A DNA stretch of 64,000 bases from an uncultured Gammaproteobacteria bacterium (GTDB lineage Bacteria; Pseudomonadota; Gammaproteobacteria; UBA6429; Thiohalophilaceae). The stretch is from NCBI GenBank assembly GCA_913064945.1, contig CAJYAN010000005.1, forward strand, positions 1 through 64,000, written 5' to 3'. Made by a program: the position numbers and the translations under genes. This document shows, one piece after another, positions 46,475 to 55,502 of the stretch (position 1 is the first letter of the stretch; the number at the start of each line of letters is the position of its first letter). The notes below the pieces were generated by a model. The model was given only the letters and a program-made list of their open reading frames with translations, did no database searches and was not told the DNA's origin.

Positions 46475-47149
46475 ATGGCGATTAACCACTGGCCCATGGC
46501 GGAACGTCCACGGGAAAAACTCCTCTTACAGGGGGCGGCCGCCCTATCCGACGCCGAGTTACTGGCCATATTCCTGCGTACCGGGGTGCCGGGTCGTACC
46601 GCAGTGGATCTGGCGCGGGACCTGCTTGGTCGCTTTGGCAGCCTGCGCCGGTTACTGGTGGCGGATAAAGCCAGCTTTTGCGAGACACCGGGCCTGGGGC
46701 CAGCCAAATTTAGCCAGCTACAGGCCGTTGTCGAAATGGCCCGACGCCACCTGTTTGAGGAACTGGAGCGTGGCGAAGGCCTGACCGACCCTCGGCAGTC
46801 GGCGCGCTATTTACAGGCGCGGTTGCGCGACCTGCCGCATGAGGTCTTTGCCTGCCTGTTTCTGGACAATCGTCATCGGGTCATCGCCTTCGAGGAGCTG
46901 TTTCGCGGTACCATCAATGGCGCCAGTGTCCACCCCCGCGAGGTGGTTAAGCGGGCGCTGGGTTTGAACGCGGCGGCGGTGATCCTGGCCCACAACCATC
47001 CCTCCGGCGTGGCGGAACCCAGCCAGGCCGACCGGGACCTGACCCAACGGCTGCAACAGGCTTTGGAGCTGGTCGAGGTGCGAGTTCTGGACCATATTGT
47101 GGTCGGTGACGGCGAACCAGTGGCTTTTGCAGAAAGAGGCTGGATTTAG
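46475..47149 (+). CDS. radC: RadC family protein (JAB/MPN domain)
   Basis: A 224-residue protein with an N-terminal helix-hairpin-helix region ([27 protein letters not shown]) and a C-terminal JAB metalloprotease-like domain with [15 protein letters not shown], where the two histidines and the aspartate would bind zinc. The proposed role in DNA repair is disputed. It ends with the family's conserved DHIVVGDGE. It lies upstream of rpmB in the usual radC-rpmB-rpmG-mutM order. Confidence 0.96.
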   Translation: MAINHWPMAERPREKLLLQGAAALSDAELLAIFLRTGVPGRTAVDLARDLLGRFGSLRRLLVADKASFCETPGLGPAKFSQLQAVVEMARRHLFEELERGEGLTDPRQSARYLQARLRDLPHEVFACLFLDNRHRVIAFEELFRGTINGASVHPREVVKRALGLNAAAVILAHNHPSGVAEPSQADRDLTQRLQQALELVEVRVLDHIVVGDGEPVAFAERGWI

Positions 47150-47151
47150 CC

Positions 47152-47180
47152 TTGTGTCGACAGGCGCTTTTGCGTAGAAT
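47152..47180 (+). promoter_or_regulatory. Probable promoter for rpmB-rpmG
   Basis: TTGTGT (47152-47157) and TAGAAT (47175-47180) are separated by 17 bases, placing a start site about 50 bases before the rpmB ATG. The -10 is good (5 of 6), the -35 weak (3 of 6). Confidence 0.5.
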
Positions 47181-47236
47181 TCGCGGTCTTTCGGCACAAG
47201 CCGTATTATTTTTAAACAGGATTTTGGAGTTGAGCC

Positions 47237-47473
47237 ATGTCTCGAGTCTGTCAAGTAACCGGTAAACGACCCATGACGGGGAACAATGTGTCCCACGCCA
47301 AGAACAGAACCCGGCGTCGTTTTCTGCCCAACCTGCATGAACGTCGCATCTGGGTAGAAACAGAAAATCGTTGGGTCAAGCTACGCACCAGTGCCAAGGG
47401 TCTGCGTATTATCGACAAGAAGGGTATTGATGCTGTGCTAACAGACATCCGTGCCCGCGGTGAGAAGATTTAA
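47237..47473 (+). CDS. rpmB: Ribosomal protein bL28
   Basis: A 78-residue basic 50S protein with the family start [20 protein letters not shown], then [15 protein letters not shown] and the C-terminal [18 protein letters not shown] lies 10 bases before the ATG. rpmG follows after 11 bases, the normal pair. Confidence 0.98.
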   Translation: MSRVCQVTGKRPMTGNNVSHAKNRTRRRFLPNLHERRIWVETENRWVKLRTSAKGLRIIDKKGIDAVLTDIRARGEKI

Positions 47474-47484
47474 GGAGACGCCTC

Positions 47485-47655
47485 ATGGCCAAGAAAGGTA
47501 TCCGTGAAAAGATTCGTCTGGTTTCCAGTGCTGGTACCGGTCATTTCTATACCACATCAAAGAATAAGCGCAACATGCCCGAGAAAATGGAAATCAAAAA
47601 GTTTGATCCCGTGGTTCGCCAGCATGTCATGTATAAAGAAGCCAAGATCAAATAG
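47485..47655 (+). CDS. rpmG: Ribosomal protein bL33
   Basis: A 56-residue basic 50S protein: [20 protein letters not shown] and then [22 protein letters not shown]. It has no cysteines, so it is the zinc-free form. The ribosome site AAGGAGA sits 7 bases upstream. A strong terminator follows 27 bases after the stop, closing the rpmB-rpmG transcript. Confidence 0.98.
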   Translation: MAKKGIREKIRLVSSAGTGHFYTTSKNKRNMPEKMEIKKFDPVVRQHVMYKEAKIK

Positions 47656-47681
47656 CCTCGGTTACAGCGTCATGATTAAAG

Positions 47682-47707
47682 AACCCGCCATTGGCGGGTT
47701 TTTTATT
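47682..47707 (+). terminator. Rho-independent terminator after rpmG
   Basis: An 8-bp stem AACCCGCC/GGCGGGTT (47682-47689 with 47693-47700), a three-base ATT loop, and a following T-rich run TTTTATT. Confidence 0.95.
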
Positions 47708-48046
47708 GCCGGTATAAACTGATAGAAAAATTCTTTACCGCCAAGATGCGGAGGACGCCAAGCAGTGCTGTAGATAATTATACAAAAGGTTTTAATCCCG
47801 TTGGTTTCACTTTCCTGCGGCTCGCCTATGGGTGTCTGCTTCTGGTGCTAATAAGTGATAGCAGGAGCGCTGTCTTCAGCGCGAGTGGGCTAGATGAAAT
47901 CTTGCGGTCATAGCCCGCTCCTACAACGTAATATCCTGTCAGCCTGTCGTGGGGAAGTTGATGTACTGCAGCAAGAACTTCCGCTTATATTTATGTCATG
48001 CCGGGTGATAGACTATTAAAAATAGTATTGAAGGTGCTGAAACGGT
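47708..48046 (+). other. 340-bp non-coding stretch with REP-like elements before mutM
   Basis: No gene seen. It holds a short motif of the type ACCGCCAAG...GGACGCCAAG (47737-47762), which resembles scattered repeats in many bacterial genomes, and a REP-like palindrome (listed separately). Confidence 0.5.
47862..47924 (+). repeat. REP-like palindrome 4 (diverged)
   Basis: GCAGGAGCGCTGTCTTCAGC on the left and a right arm ending AGCCCGCTCCTAC. It is the most diverged member of the class at 35395, 38477 and 38690, and has a longer interior loop. Confidence 0.7.
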
Positions 48047-48859
48047 ATGCCGGAACTCCCTGAAGTCGAAACCACCCGCCGTGGTATCGAAAAACATCTG
48101 CGCGGTAAAACCGTCAGCGACGTGGTGGTCCGCCAGAGGCAATTGCGCTGGCCGATTCCGAAGTCGCTGGCACGCCACCTCAAGACTCAGACGATCAACG
48201 CCGTCGAGCGGCGTGGTAAATATTTACTCGTCCAGTTTGATCGCGGCACGTTAATGATTCACCTCGGCATGTCCGGCAGTTTGCGGGTACTGGGTAAAGC
48301 GGTGCCTGCAGAAAAGCACGATCACTTTGACCTGGTATTGAATAGTGACAAATGCCTGCGCCTGCGTGACCCGCGTCGCTTCGGCGCAATCCTGTGGGCG
48401 GATAACTGGCGGCAACACGACCTGATTAAAGATCTCGGCCCGGAACCATTGGGCAATGACTTCAATGCCGATTACCTCTACGCCAAATCGCGCAAACGCA
48501 AAGTCGCCGTAAAGAATTTTATTATGAACAGCCATATTGTTGTTGGCGTGGGGAATATTTATGCCAGTGAAGCATTGTTCCGCGCCGGAGTTCGGCCAAC
48601 GCGCCTGGCGGGGAAAATCAGTAAGCTTGAGGCGACCACGCTGGTCGAGGTGAGTAAGACTGTGTTGCAAGAGGCCATAAAACAGGGCGGCACGACACTG
48701 CGGGATTTTACCGCCAGCGATGGCAAGCCGGGATATTTTAAACAGCAATTGGCGGTATATGGCAGAGAAGGGGAACCTTGTCTACACTGTAAGGCAATAA
48801 TAAAACAGATAACGATTGGGCGGCGGGCGAGTTATTACTGCCCGAAGTGTCAGATATAG
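48047..48859 (+). CDS. mutM: Formamidopyrimidine-DNA glycosylase
   Basis: Removes 8-oxoguanine and formamidopyrimidines from DNA, partnering MutY. 270 residues. It starts MPELPEVE with the catalytic Pro and Glu, and the zinc finger CLHCKAIIKQITIGRRASYYC ends the C-terminal region (split CxxC...CxxC). The active-site lysine is in RRGKYLLVQFD. Standard length. It is preceded by the 340-base repeat-bearing gap. Confidence 0.97.
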   Translation: MPELPEVETTRRGIEKHLRGKTVSDVVVRQRQLRWPIPKSLARHLKTQTINAVERRGKYLLVQFDRGTLMIHLGMSGSLRVLGKAVPAEKHDHFDLVLNSDKCLRLRDPRRFGAILWADNWRQHDLIKDLGPEPLGNDFNADYLYAKSRKRKVAVKNFIMNSHIVVGVGNIYASEALFRAGVRPTRLAGKISKLEATTLVEVSKTVLQEAIKQGGTTLRDFTASDGKPGYFKQQLAVYGREGEPCLHCKAIIKQITIGRRASYYCPKCQI

Positions 48860-48892
48860 CGCTAAAAAATAAAATAAAAATGGGAGGCGGGG

Positions 48893-49423
48893 ATGATCAG
48901 GGAAAGACTGTGTCTAGGCTTGGCGTTGAGCTTATCCCTGGGGGCATGCTCTAAACCAGAATACAGAATAACCATTCCACCCGGAAAGAATTTCTCCATC
49001 ACTATGCCGTGCCAGCCAAAGCCACATAGAGAGACTTCCAGCTTTAAGGATTATATTGTACAGAGCCAGGTGTATGAGTGTCATGGGCTGGATTATGCCT
49101 ATGTGGTGACCTATAGCGAATATCCGGTCGATATCTATAAGGAATACTCAGCAGAGGAGTTGCTGTCGGATGTTGTCCAACACATCGAATATGCGGAACC
49201 ACCACTTAAATTTATTAGTAAAGAGCCTGTTGAAATCGGTACGACCAAAGGTGTGGAGGTAAAGAGTCGCATACTCTCACCGCACGCCTTATATAAAAAT
49301 ATTATATTTTATGCCGGTGACGGTATTTATCAGGTGACCTATAGCGCCAAAAAAGAAAAATTCAAGACACCGCAAGTCGAGGCTTTTTATGCCTCGATGA
49401 AAATTACCGAGAAAAAGCGATAA
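48893..49423 (+). CDS. Putative lipoprotein, unknown function
   Basis: A 176-residue predicted lipoprotein: MIRERLCLGLALSLSLGAC, with Cys19 as the lipid site. The mature domain begins with KPEYRITIPPGKNFSITMPC and ends in a helix FKTPQVEAFYASMKI, a pattern seen in small periplasmic domains of many proteobacteria. Three other cysteines could form a disulfide. It is 33 bases after mutM and may be read through. No family known to me. Confidence 0.8.
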   Translation: MIRERLCLGLALSLSLGACSKPEYRITIPPGKNFSITMPCQPKPHRETSSFKDYIVQSQVYECHGLDYAYVVTYSEYPVDIYKEYSAEELLSDVVQHIEYAEPPLKFISKEPVEIGTTKGVEVKSRILSPHALYKNIIFYAGDGIYQVTYSAKKEKFKTPQVEAFYASMKITEKKR

Positions 49424-49780
49424 ATTTTTTATTACGATGATGGCCGTTAGCGAGTCCATTCAATTCGGCCACGTTAGGATGAAATATTGAAAAGTGTCAT
49501 ATTGGCAATAGGGCTATTAATTCTGTGCGGTCCAGCAGCCTCGATTCTTTCGCTGGGACTGTTGTACTCGCCAGTCTTTATTTTTGCGCCTACCTCGTGA
49601 AGAATAGACCTGAGGTTCCCCCAATAAAACGGACGATTTCATAAATTTAAAAGCAGGAGTGTAGAATATCGATTCCATGAGTGGGTTTTTCTACAGCATC
49701 ATAAACATATCCAATATTACACATATGAGAATTATATCCTATACATGTACCCTATAGCGTACATGTTAGGAGTGCTAAAA
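49424..49780 (+). other. About 350-bp gap before yefM with a possible tiny membrane peptide
   Basis: Most of this stretch is non-coding. A TTG-initiated frame (49487-49600, 37 codons) reads as a hydrophobic peptide KSVILAIGLLILCGPAAS..., with a TAGGA site 8 bases upstream. It may be a small membrane protein or chance. The AT-rich end (about 49690-49780) holds the yefM promoter and operator. Confidence 0.3.
49743..49766 (+). promoter_or_regulatory. Predicted YefM operator: palindrome ACATGTAC-8-GTACATGT
   Basis: A perfect 8-bp inverted repeat (49743-49750 and 49759-49766) flanking an 8-base spacer, 14 bases before the yefM ATG. It carries the ATGTAC/GTACAT core that resembles the TGTACA palindromes bound by E. 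coli YefM-YoeB. It is placed to block transcription of the module. Confidence 0.75.
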
Positions 49781-50035
49781 ATGCGGATTGTATCGTTTAC
49801 TGAAGCTCGAAATGCTCTTAAATCTGTATTAGATCAAGTGGTTAGTGATGTTGATTGTGCCATTATCACGCGCCGTGACAGCGAAGCTTCTGTCGTAATG
49901 TCACTCGATTTCTATAATAGTCTTATAGAGACGGTCTATTTACTCAAGAGCCCTGCAAATGCCGAACATTTAAATAAATCAATAGAGCAATATCAACAAG
50001 GTAAAGCCAAGGGAAGAGATTTACTGGATGAGTAA
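49781..50035 (+). CDS. yefM: YefM-type antitoxin (Phd/YefM family)
   Basis: An 84-residue antitoxin of the Phd/YefM fold. It starts MRIVSFTEARNALKSVLDQV with the N-terminal DNA-binding half, then ITRRDSEASVVMSLDFYNSL, and a C-terminal tail (NAEHLNKSIEQYQQGK) that normally wraps the toxin. The frame is open from 49745; the ATG at 49781 has an AGGAG site at 49768-49772. It still looks intact although its toxin is broken, so it may act alone as a repressor of its own operator. Confidence 0.9.
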   Translation: MRIVSFTEARNALKSVLDQVVSDVDCAIITRRDSEASVVMSLDFYNSLIETVYLLKSPANAEHLNKSIEQYQQGKAKGRDLLDE

Positions 50036-50272
50036 AAATTTATTATGGACTGACGCTGGTTGGTCAGATTACATATATTGGCAAAGTCAGAATAAAAAAA
50101 CATTAAGGTGAATTAATAAACTAATCGAAAATATTATTCGCACACCTTTCGATGGTATCGGTAAACCAGAACGTTTAAAAGAAAACCGAAGCTGATAGTT
50201 AAGCATTGAATGTCGGCTTTTCTCAAGACTCATGGCTGGATCGGATGACCGCTACTGACCGACAAGAGACCT
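50028..50272 (+). pseudogene. yoeB: yoeB toxin pseudogene
   Basis: The ATG overlaps the yefM stop, as in intact modules, and the frame reads MSKNLLWTDAGWSDYIYWQS, a YoeB N-terminus. A TGA interrupts after 27 codons (50109). Past it the same frame continues INKLIENIIRTPFDGIGKPERLKENRS, the YoeB core, then meets TGA and TAG at about 50193. Beyond that, a further region near 50220-50260 (SWLDRMTATDR) may be a frameshifted end. Several lesions mean it cannot make an RNase. Confidence 0.88.
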
Positions 50273-52603
50273 TTACTCTTCTTTTTTATCCTTTTTAGTA
50301 AACGACTCCGGCATACTGCGAATATGGATGTCACGCTGTGGGAAGGGTATTTCGATATGATTTTCTCGAAATATTTTATCAATGGCAAAATTGAGTTCGC
50401 TGATGGCGTTTAGACGTTCATCGATATTCTGGATGTAGACGCGTAATTCGAAATCCAGTGAGCTTTCGCCAAAGGCACGGAACAATACCTTGGGTTTATA
50501 TTTGTCATTGCTATGCAGTACCAGTGGGTTCGCTTGTGCGACTTCGAGTAATAACTGGCGGACTTTTTCAGTATCGGTGCCATAGGCAACACCGACGCTA
50601 ATTTTTATCCGTCCCTGTGTATCCTGTAGCATCCAGTTGGTGACCTGTCCGGAGATGAGTTCAGAATTTGGTACAATCACGTCGGCACGATCAAAGGTCT
50701 GAATCTGCGTCGAACGTATACGTATGCGCCGGACATAACCTTCGGTGGCACCGACGACGATCCAGTCGCCGGTCTTGATAGGGCGCTCGAATAATAAGAT
50801 CAAACCTGAAACAAAGTTATTAACGATATTTTGCAAGCCAAAACCGATACCGACAGAGAGCGCACCGGCAATGAGTGCCAGATGACTAAAGTCAACTCCG
50901 GCAACACTGAGGCTGACAATGACGGTCAGGGCAAAGCCGAGATAGCCACTAATGGTTTCACTGGCTTCGCGGGCACCGCGATCTAGGCGTGTCTTTTTTA
51001 ACCAGTGTGTCGAGAGTCGATTCTTGAGCCAGCCGGTAATAATGGTCAGCAGGGCAAAACTGCCGATGGCGAGTACAATGCGCGCTGGCACGATACTCAG
51101 GGAGCCCACCTGAAAGCCGCTATTCATAGAGTCGAACATTTGCTGCCAGGTGGCCTCGGAGAAGTCCCAGATCAGCATGAGTATCCAGATCAGTCCAATC
51201 CAGAGTGACATATCAATAATAAAACGTAACCAGGCGAGGCCGGGTATCGGGTTGCCAGCAGCTACCGATAACCAGCTACGGACTCGCCTGTGCCAGTCGG
51301 CGCGACCACTGGTTAGGCCCTGGCAGGTTTCGGCAAGCAGACGCTTAAGCAGCGAGAAAATCCCAATCGCAATACTCGTACCGAGCAGGGCGCGTAGAAT
51401 GTAAAAAGACAGATTGCGATAGCCCGCCCATTCGATTAGTAGTGTGCTACCGATCAGGATCACCAGAAAAATACGTCTGCCATTGGCCTGGGCATAGTGA
51501 GGTACTTTTCCCAATAACAGCACCAGCCAAATCAGGTTGGTGACAAGCAACGCAGCAAAAATAGCGCGGCTCAATAAAAAGGCCGGTTCGGGCAGGCTCT
51601 GTGACAGGATGGTTTGAAACAGGAGGTAGCCGCAGAATAACAGGGCCAAGAGGAATTTTATCCGTCGGGCAAATTGTTGAGCGACCTCTTCGTGTAGCGG
51701 GACAAAGCTAACGGCAGGTGCCGGTGGCCTTAAAAAAATTCGAACGATGGTGATCAGGAAATAATACATGGGTAAAACCAGCATAATCGCGGCGAGAAAT
51801 CCCGGTACATCGTCGAAATAGAGCGCTAAAAAAGTAATATAGGCCAGGGTGCCAATCGTAGGGATGGCGTAGTGCCGGATGCTGGTGAGACAGGCGCACA
51901 GGAAACGACTGGTGAAATCGCGGGTCCATTTTCCTCGTGCAATCAGATGTGTGAATAAACGGCGGAATCCGAGTGAGATAATAAAGGATACCAGTAGACC
52001 AAGTATTAGTGCGCGCCATTCTTTGAGTATGAATTTGCCCAGGCCGCTGTCGGTAAAAATAAATTGACGACTGGCATTCAGCCATAGGCCAGGTTGTTGC
52101 CAGTTATCGGCTAACAGGCTGAAGATATTCGGGCCTCTATTTAATAAATGTTTTTTAGTAAGGTGTTTCTGGTAGTCGAGCAGCGATTGATAAACTTCAT
52201 CACTGCGAAGCTGTAACAGGCGACATTGTCCCAGGTTGCGTTCGAGGTGTTCTTTGTCTTTTTGAATTGACAGGCGTTTACTGGTGACCTGCCAGTTTTC
52301 ACCGCGAACCTTTTTACCCAGGCTGTCCATATCCTGCAGGGTATGTTTGAGTTCGACTTCACCATCACTGATGCACTGGGATATCTCGTTACGGTAATCC
52401 GCGACCTGTTTGGTGCTATTGCCAATTTCAGACTCAGGCAGGCGTTTGTGTTTTATCAGGTTCTCGATTTTGGCGAGTCCTGATTCTATATTCTGTGGGA
52501 CCCGGGTGGTCACTTCTGCCTGCAGGGCCGGGGGTAGACTGAAAATGCCTGTGATAAGTAAAAGTAGTGTGAGGCTAAGGCGCGTGAAGTTGGTGTGTCT
52601 CAT
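50273..52603 (-). CDS. Large MscS-family mechanosensitive channel (MscK/KefA-like)
   Basis: A 776-residue membrane protein. It has a signal peptide (about 1-29), a periplasmic helical domain with coiled-coil pattern (about 35-185), about ten hydrophobic segments, and the C-terminal MscS core: pore LIAGALSVGIGFGLQNIVNNFVSG, beta domain with IKTGDWIVVG, then EIPFPQRDIHIRS. The domain order is like MscK or YbdG-type channels, which open on tension and ionic change. It ends Lys/Glu-rich. It is a paralogue of the 432-residue channel at 25.7 kb. Confidence 0.93.
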   Translation of the reverse strand: MRHTNFTRLSLTLLLLITGIFSLPPALQAEVTTRVPQNIESGLAKIENLIKHKRLPESEIGNSTKQVADYRNEISQCISDGEVELKHTLQDMDSLGKKVRGENWQVTSKRLSIQKDKEHLERNLGQCRLLQLRSDEVYQSLLDYQKHLTKKHLLNRGPNIFSLLADNWQQPGLWLNASRQFIFTDSGLGKFILKEWRALILGLLVSFIISLGFRRLFTHLIARGKWTRDFTSRFLCACLTSIRHYAIPTIGTLAYITFLALYFDDVPGFLAAIMLVLPMYYFLITIVRIFLRPPAPAVSFVPLHEEVAQQFARRIKFLLALLFCGYLLFQTILSQSLPEPAFLLSRAIFAALLVTNLIWLVLLLGKVPHYAQANGRRIFLVILIGSTLLIEWAGYRNLSFYILRALLGTSIAIGIFSLLKRLLAETCQGLTSGRADWHRRVRSWLSVAAGNPIPGLAWLRFIIDMSLWIGLIWILMLIWDFSEATWQQMFDSMNSGFQVGSLSIVPARIVLAIGSFALLTIITGWLKNRLSTHWLKKTRLDRGAREASETISGYLGFALTVIVSLSVAGVDFSHLALIAGALSVGIGFGLQNIVNNFVSGLILLFERPIKTGDWIVVGATEGYVRRIRIRSTQIQTFDRADVIVPNSELISGQVTNWMLQDTQGRIKISVGVAYGTDTEKVRQLLLEVAQANPLVLHSNDKYKPKVLFRAFGESSLDFELRVYIQNIDERLNAISELNFAIDKIFRENHIEIPFPQRDIHIRSMPESFTKKDKKEE

Positions 52604-52715
52604 AAGAGGGCGTAGGCTACCTGAAAAGAGTTCGCTAAAATATACGTAAAAGTGGTGGTGAATACTAGAACACGATTATGCCCGGTAACTACTCCCAGGA
52701 GGTGATTTTGAACAC

Positions 52716-53594
52716 TCAGTGGTTGGCCAGCCAGGCCTTTAGTGACGGATGGATCAATGTCACTCGCAGCTCACGTAGCATTTTGCGGTTGTCCAGGCGA
52801 CGCGACTCCTTCAGGTACGACAACATGCCTTTGCTCATGACGCGTTCGGCCTCGGGCCAGTCCACGGCGGGTGGGCGTGGCAGCTGGAAGTGGTCGGCGA
52901 GTTGATAAAAGTATCCGGTCATGTCGCTGTCTTCACCGTCACTGACGTTGTAGATGTGATCGGCCTGTCCATGCAGGCCCGCCGCCACGCAGATCCGGGC
53001 GAGGTCGTCTTCGTGAATGCGATTGGTTTTGGGTGACAGGGACGGCTGTAGCACTGGCGTACCCTGGCGGATGCGCTCCAGCGGCAGGCGATGTAGGCCA
53101 TAGATGCCGCCAACGCGCAGTACCATGACCGGGACATCGTGCTGCCGACCCCAGTCGCGCAGCAGGCTTTCGCCGTGCAGTCGACGCCGGGCACGTGCCG
53201 TCTGTGGCTGCGGGGTATCATCTTCATGTACCCAGCCACCCTGGCGATCACCATACACCCCGGTGGTGCTAATCTGGACGATGCGTGCTGGCTGATTGTC
53301 GCCCAAGGTGGCCAGCAGGTTTTGCATGCGACGATCCAAATCCCCCTGGGCCGGAGGTGGAAAAAAGGTATAGAGCAGGGATTTGTCCAGCGAGGGTAAC
53401 GCGAGTGGTGAGCGATCCAGATCCAGCTGTAGTGGTTCCAGCCCGGCGGTGACAATTCTGGACAGGCTGGTGTCCGAACGGGCAAAACCCCTGACCGATA
53501 AGCCTTTTTCACGCCACAGGCGACCGACCCGGGTGCCGATATCACCGCAGCCAATGATCGCCACGTCCTCAAAGGGTGTTCTTTCGTTGTCCAT
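52716..53594 (-). CDS. YeeZ-like NAD-dependent epimerase/dehydratase
   Basis: A 292-residue Rossmann-fold protein of the YeeZ/extended SDR family. The nucleotide site is IIGCGDIGTRVGRLW (14-28). STTGVYGDRQGGWV marks the catalytic region with Tyr, and RVGGIYG is typical. Near the C-terminus the protein is helical and basic. The substrate is unknown; relatives are called sugar-nucleotide epimerases by similarity only. It is divergent from the ferredoxin reductase gene. Confidence 0.9.
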   Translation of the reverse strand: MDNERTPFEDVAIIGCGDIGTRVGRLWREKGLSVRGFARSDTSLSRIVTAGLEPLQLDLDRSPLALPSLDKSLLYTFFPPPAQGDLDRRMQNLLATLGDNQPARIVQISTTGVYGDRQGGWVHEDDTPQPQTARARRRLHGESLLRDWGRQHDVPVMVLRVGGIYGLHRLPLERIRQGTPVLQPSLSPKTNRIHEDDLARICVAAGLHGQADHIYNVSDGEDSDMTGYFYQLADHFQLPRPPAVDWPEAERVMSKGMLSYLKESRRLDNRKMLRELRVTLIHPSLKAWLANH

Positions 53595-53637
53595 TAAGAG
53601 ATAATGCCGCGCTTTTCACCAATACCCAAGTCTTTCG

Positions 53638-54651
53638 ATGAGTTATCAAGTCACTTTAAAGCCCAGCAACCACCAATTTAGTGTCGAGGACGAAGAAACG
53701 GTCCTGGAAGCGGCCCTGCGTCAGGGTTTTGACCTGAATTATGGCTGTCGCAACGGTGCCTGTGGTTCATGTAGGGGTAAGGTGCTGGAGGGGGGTGTTA
53801 CCTACGGTGATCACCCGCGCGATGCCCTGGATAGTGAGGATGAAGCCGCCGGGCAGGCACTGTTCTGCCAGGCCATGCCGACGACGGACCTGGTCATCGA
53901 GGCGCACGAAATCGGCGCCGTAAAGGATATCCCCATTAAGACGCTCCCCTGTAAAGTTGCCGCGCTTGAGCGCCTAAATCACGATGTCATGCTGGTGAAG
54001 CTAAAGCTACCCGCTACCGAGCGCCTGCAGTTTCTTGCCGGACAGTATATCGACTTTCTCTTAAAAGATGGTCGCCGCCGCAGTTTCTCCATTGCCAATG
54101 CACCGCATGAAGATGACTTTATCGAACTGCATATTCGTCACGTCGAGGGCGGCCGTTTCACCTCGGAAGTATTTGATGCCATGCACACCAAAGACCTGGT
54201 TCGTATCCAGGGGCCACTGGGCAGTTTCTTTCTACGGGAAGACTCCACGCGCCCAGTGATCTTCATGGTTGGTGGCACCGGTTTTGGCCCGGTCAAAGGT
54301 ATCATCGAGCACGTACTGGCCAAGAGGATGGAGCGCCCGATGCATCTGTACTGGGGCGCTCGCGCCAAAGAAGACCTTTACATGGACGCAGAGGTGAAAG
54401 GCTGGATGCGACAATATCCATTAATCAGATACACACCGGTGTTATCGGCACCCAAAGCAGAAGATCACTGGCAGGGGCGCACCGGATATGTCCACGAGGC
54501 CATCGCCGCCGACTATGCCGACCTTGGCAGCTGCGAAATCTACGCCTCCGGCCCACCGGTGATGGTGTATGCCGGTAAAGAGGTGTTTGAAAAACAGGGA
54601 CTGGATCTCCAGCACTATTTTTCAGATGCATTTGAGTACCAGAAGGATTGA
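53638..54651 (+). CDS. 2Fe-2S/FAD/NAD reductase (CDP-6-deoxyglucoseen reductase-like)
   Basis: A 337-residue electron-transfer flavoenzyme. The plant-type 2Fe-2S domain has CRNGACGSCRGKV (37-49) and a fourth Cys in LFCQAMP. The FAD domain has RRRSFSIANAP with the RxxS motif, and the NAD domain contains VGGTGFGPVKGI and ASGPPVMVYAG. Annotation as CDP-6-deoxy-delta-3,4-glucoseen reductase is family-based. No deoxysugar genes are nearby, so in this strain it is more likely a general NAD(P)H reductase for an oxygenase. Confidence 0.9.
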   Translation: MSYQVTLKPSNHQFSVEDEETVLEAALRQGFDLNYGCRNGACGSCRGKVLEGGVTYGDHPRDALDSEDEAAGQALFCQAMPTTDLVIEAHEIGAVKDIPIKTLPCKVAALERLNHDVMLVKLKLPATERLQFLAGQYIDFLLKDGRRRSFSIANAPHEDDFIELHIRHVEGGRFTSEVFDAMHTKDLVRIQGPLGSFFLREDSTRPVIFMVGGTGFGPVKGIIEHVLAKRMERPMHLYWGARAKEDLYMDAEVKGWMRQYPLIRYTPVLSAPKAEDHWQGRTGYVHEAIAADYADLGSCEIYASGPPVMVYAGKEVFEKQGLDLQHYFSDAFEYQKD

Positions 54652-54787
54652 TAGACAGGCTTTCAGTAGTGTAAATAAAGGCGAGGGTCAGTTGATTATC
54701 CGTCGAGATTTCCGCAGTGGCGGCTCTCCCATTGGCATGATGAACGAGACTTGAATCACGCTGTCCTTTTGCCACGTTCAGCGAGCA

Positions 54788-55258
54788 TCAGGGTGCTTGA
54801 TCCCAGATAAGATTGAGTAGACCGATTTTATCACGTTCGTGTTTTACCGGACATTGAGGACAGCCTTTTGACGTGGGTTGGTTTTGACAGCCACGACATT
54901 TTGTAATTGCCTTCATTGCCTGCAGAATCTCTTTTTTAAGGTGTTCGAGTTCAGAGAGCCTGGCAGAAATAATATCGAGCTCGTTACTAAGCTGTGCAGA
55001 GACCAGATTGCTACTCTGGTCACCCGTCTTGCATTTATCTCTGATCGAGGCGAGCTGTCGAATTGATTCGAGTGAAAAACCCTGATCCGCCAGCTGCAAA
55101 ATTGTCGTGAGCCGGGTGAGGTGTTGCTGGTGATAGAGTCGCGTCCCTCCCCCGGTTCGCAAGGGTAGCAGCAAGCCTTCCTCTTCATAATATCGTATGG
55201 TGCGGATGGTCGTACCAGCCAGGGCCGCGACCTCACCAATCTTGTATTCTTCGGCCAT
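54788..55258 (-). CDS. MerR-family regulator with a C-terminal cysteine cluster
   Basis: A 156-residue regulator. The winged helix (about 5-40) reads YKIGEVAALAGTTIRTIRYYEEEGLL. Then come a long dimerisation helix (about 85-118) and a metal-like cysteine set: Cys76, then Cys121-x2-Cys124 and Cys133-x2-Cys136. Cys76 sits where CueR/ZntR have their key ligand. It is the third gene of a compact operon with a TusA-like and a ferredoxin-fold protein. The upstream promoter carries a MerR-style operator, so it likely controls its own operon in response to a metal or persulfide. Confidence 0.9.
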   Translation of the reverse strand: MAEEYKIGEVAALAGTTIRTIRYYEEEGLLLPLRTGGGTRLYHQQHLTRLTTILQLADQGFSLESIRQLASIRDKCKTGDQSSNLVSAQLSNELDIISARLSELEHLKKEILQAMKAITKCRGCQNQPTSKGCPQCPVKHERDKIGLLNLIWDQAP

Positions 55259-55260
55259 GT

Positions 55261-55488
55261 CTATGTCTTTCTAATCCAGAAATGATAGAGATTATCGCTA
55301 CTTTCCTGTTTGATAAGTTCGTGCCTGGTCATTGCACAATAGGCGGGAATGTCACTAAGCATTGAAGATTTGTCCGAGATAACCAGAATGATGTCGCCAG
55401 GGGCATATGTCTTGAATTCCCTGGTAAGTCGAATAACGGGCGCAGAACAGCATAATCCTTTTATATCAATGACATGATCATGGGCCAT
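55261..55488 (-). CDS. TusA-like sulfurtransferase
   Basis: A 75-residue protein with the TusA fold. The active-site motif Cys-x2-Pro is Cys14-Pro17 in GLCCSAPVIRL, following IDIKG as in TusA. A second cysteine (Cys13) is adjacent, and Cys51 lies near the C-terminal half. TusA-like proteins carry persulfide sulfur between enzymes in sulfur oxidation and tRNA thiolation. It begins 14 bases after the ferredoxin-fold gene and stops 2 bases before merR, so all three form one operon. Confidence 0.88.
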   Translation of the reverse strand: MAHDHVIDIKGLCCSAPVIRLTREFKTYAPGDIILVISDKSSMLSDIPAYCAMTRHELIKQESSDNLYHFWIRKT

Positions 55489-55502
55489 GTTATCGAACCT
55501 GT

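Noticed and set aside
50028-50111. Functional YoeB of 27 residues
   Set aside because: Too short for the toxin fold, and the remaining core continues past the TGA in the same frame, so it is a broken gene.
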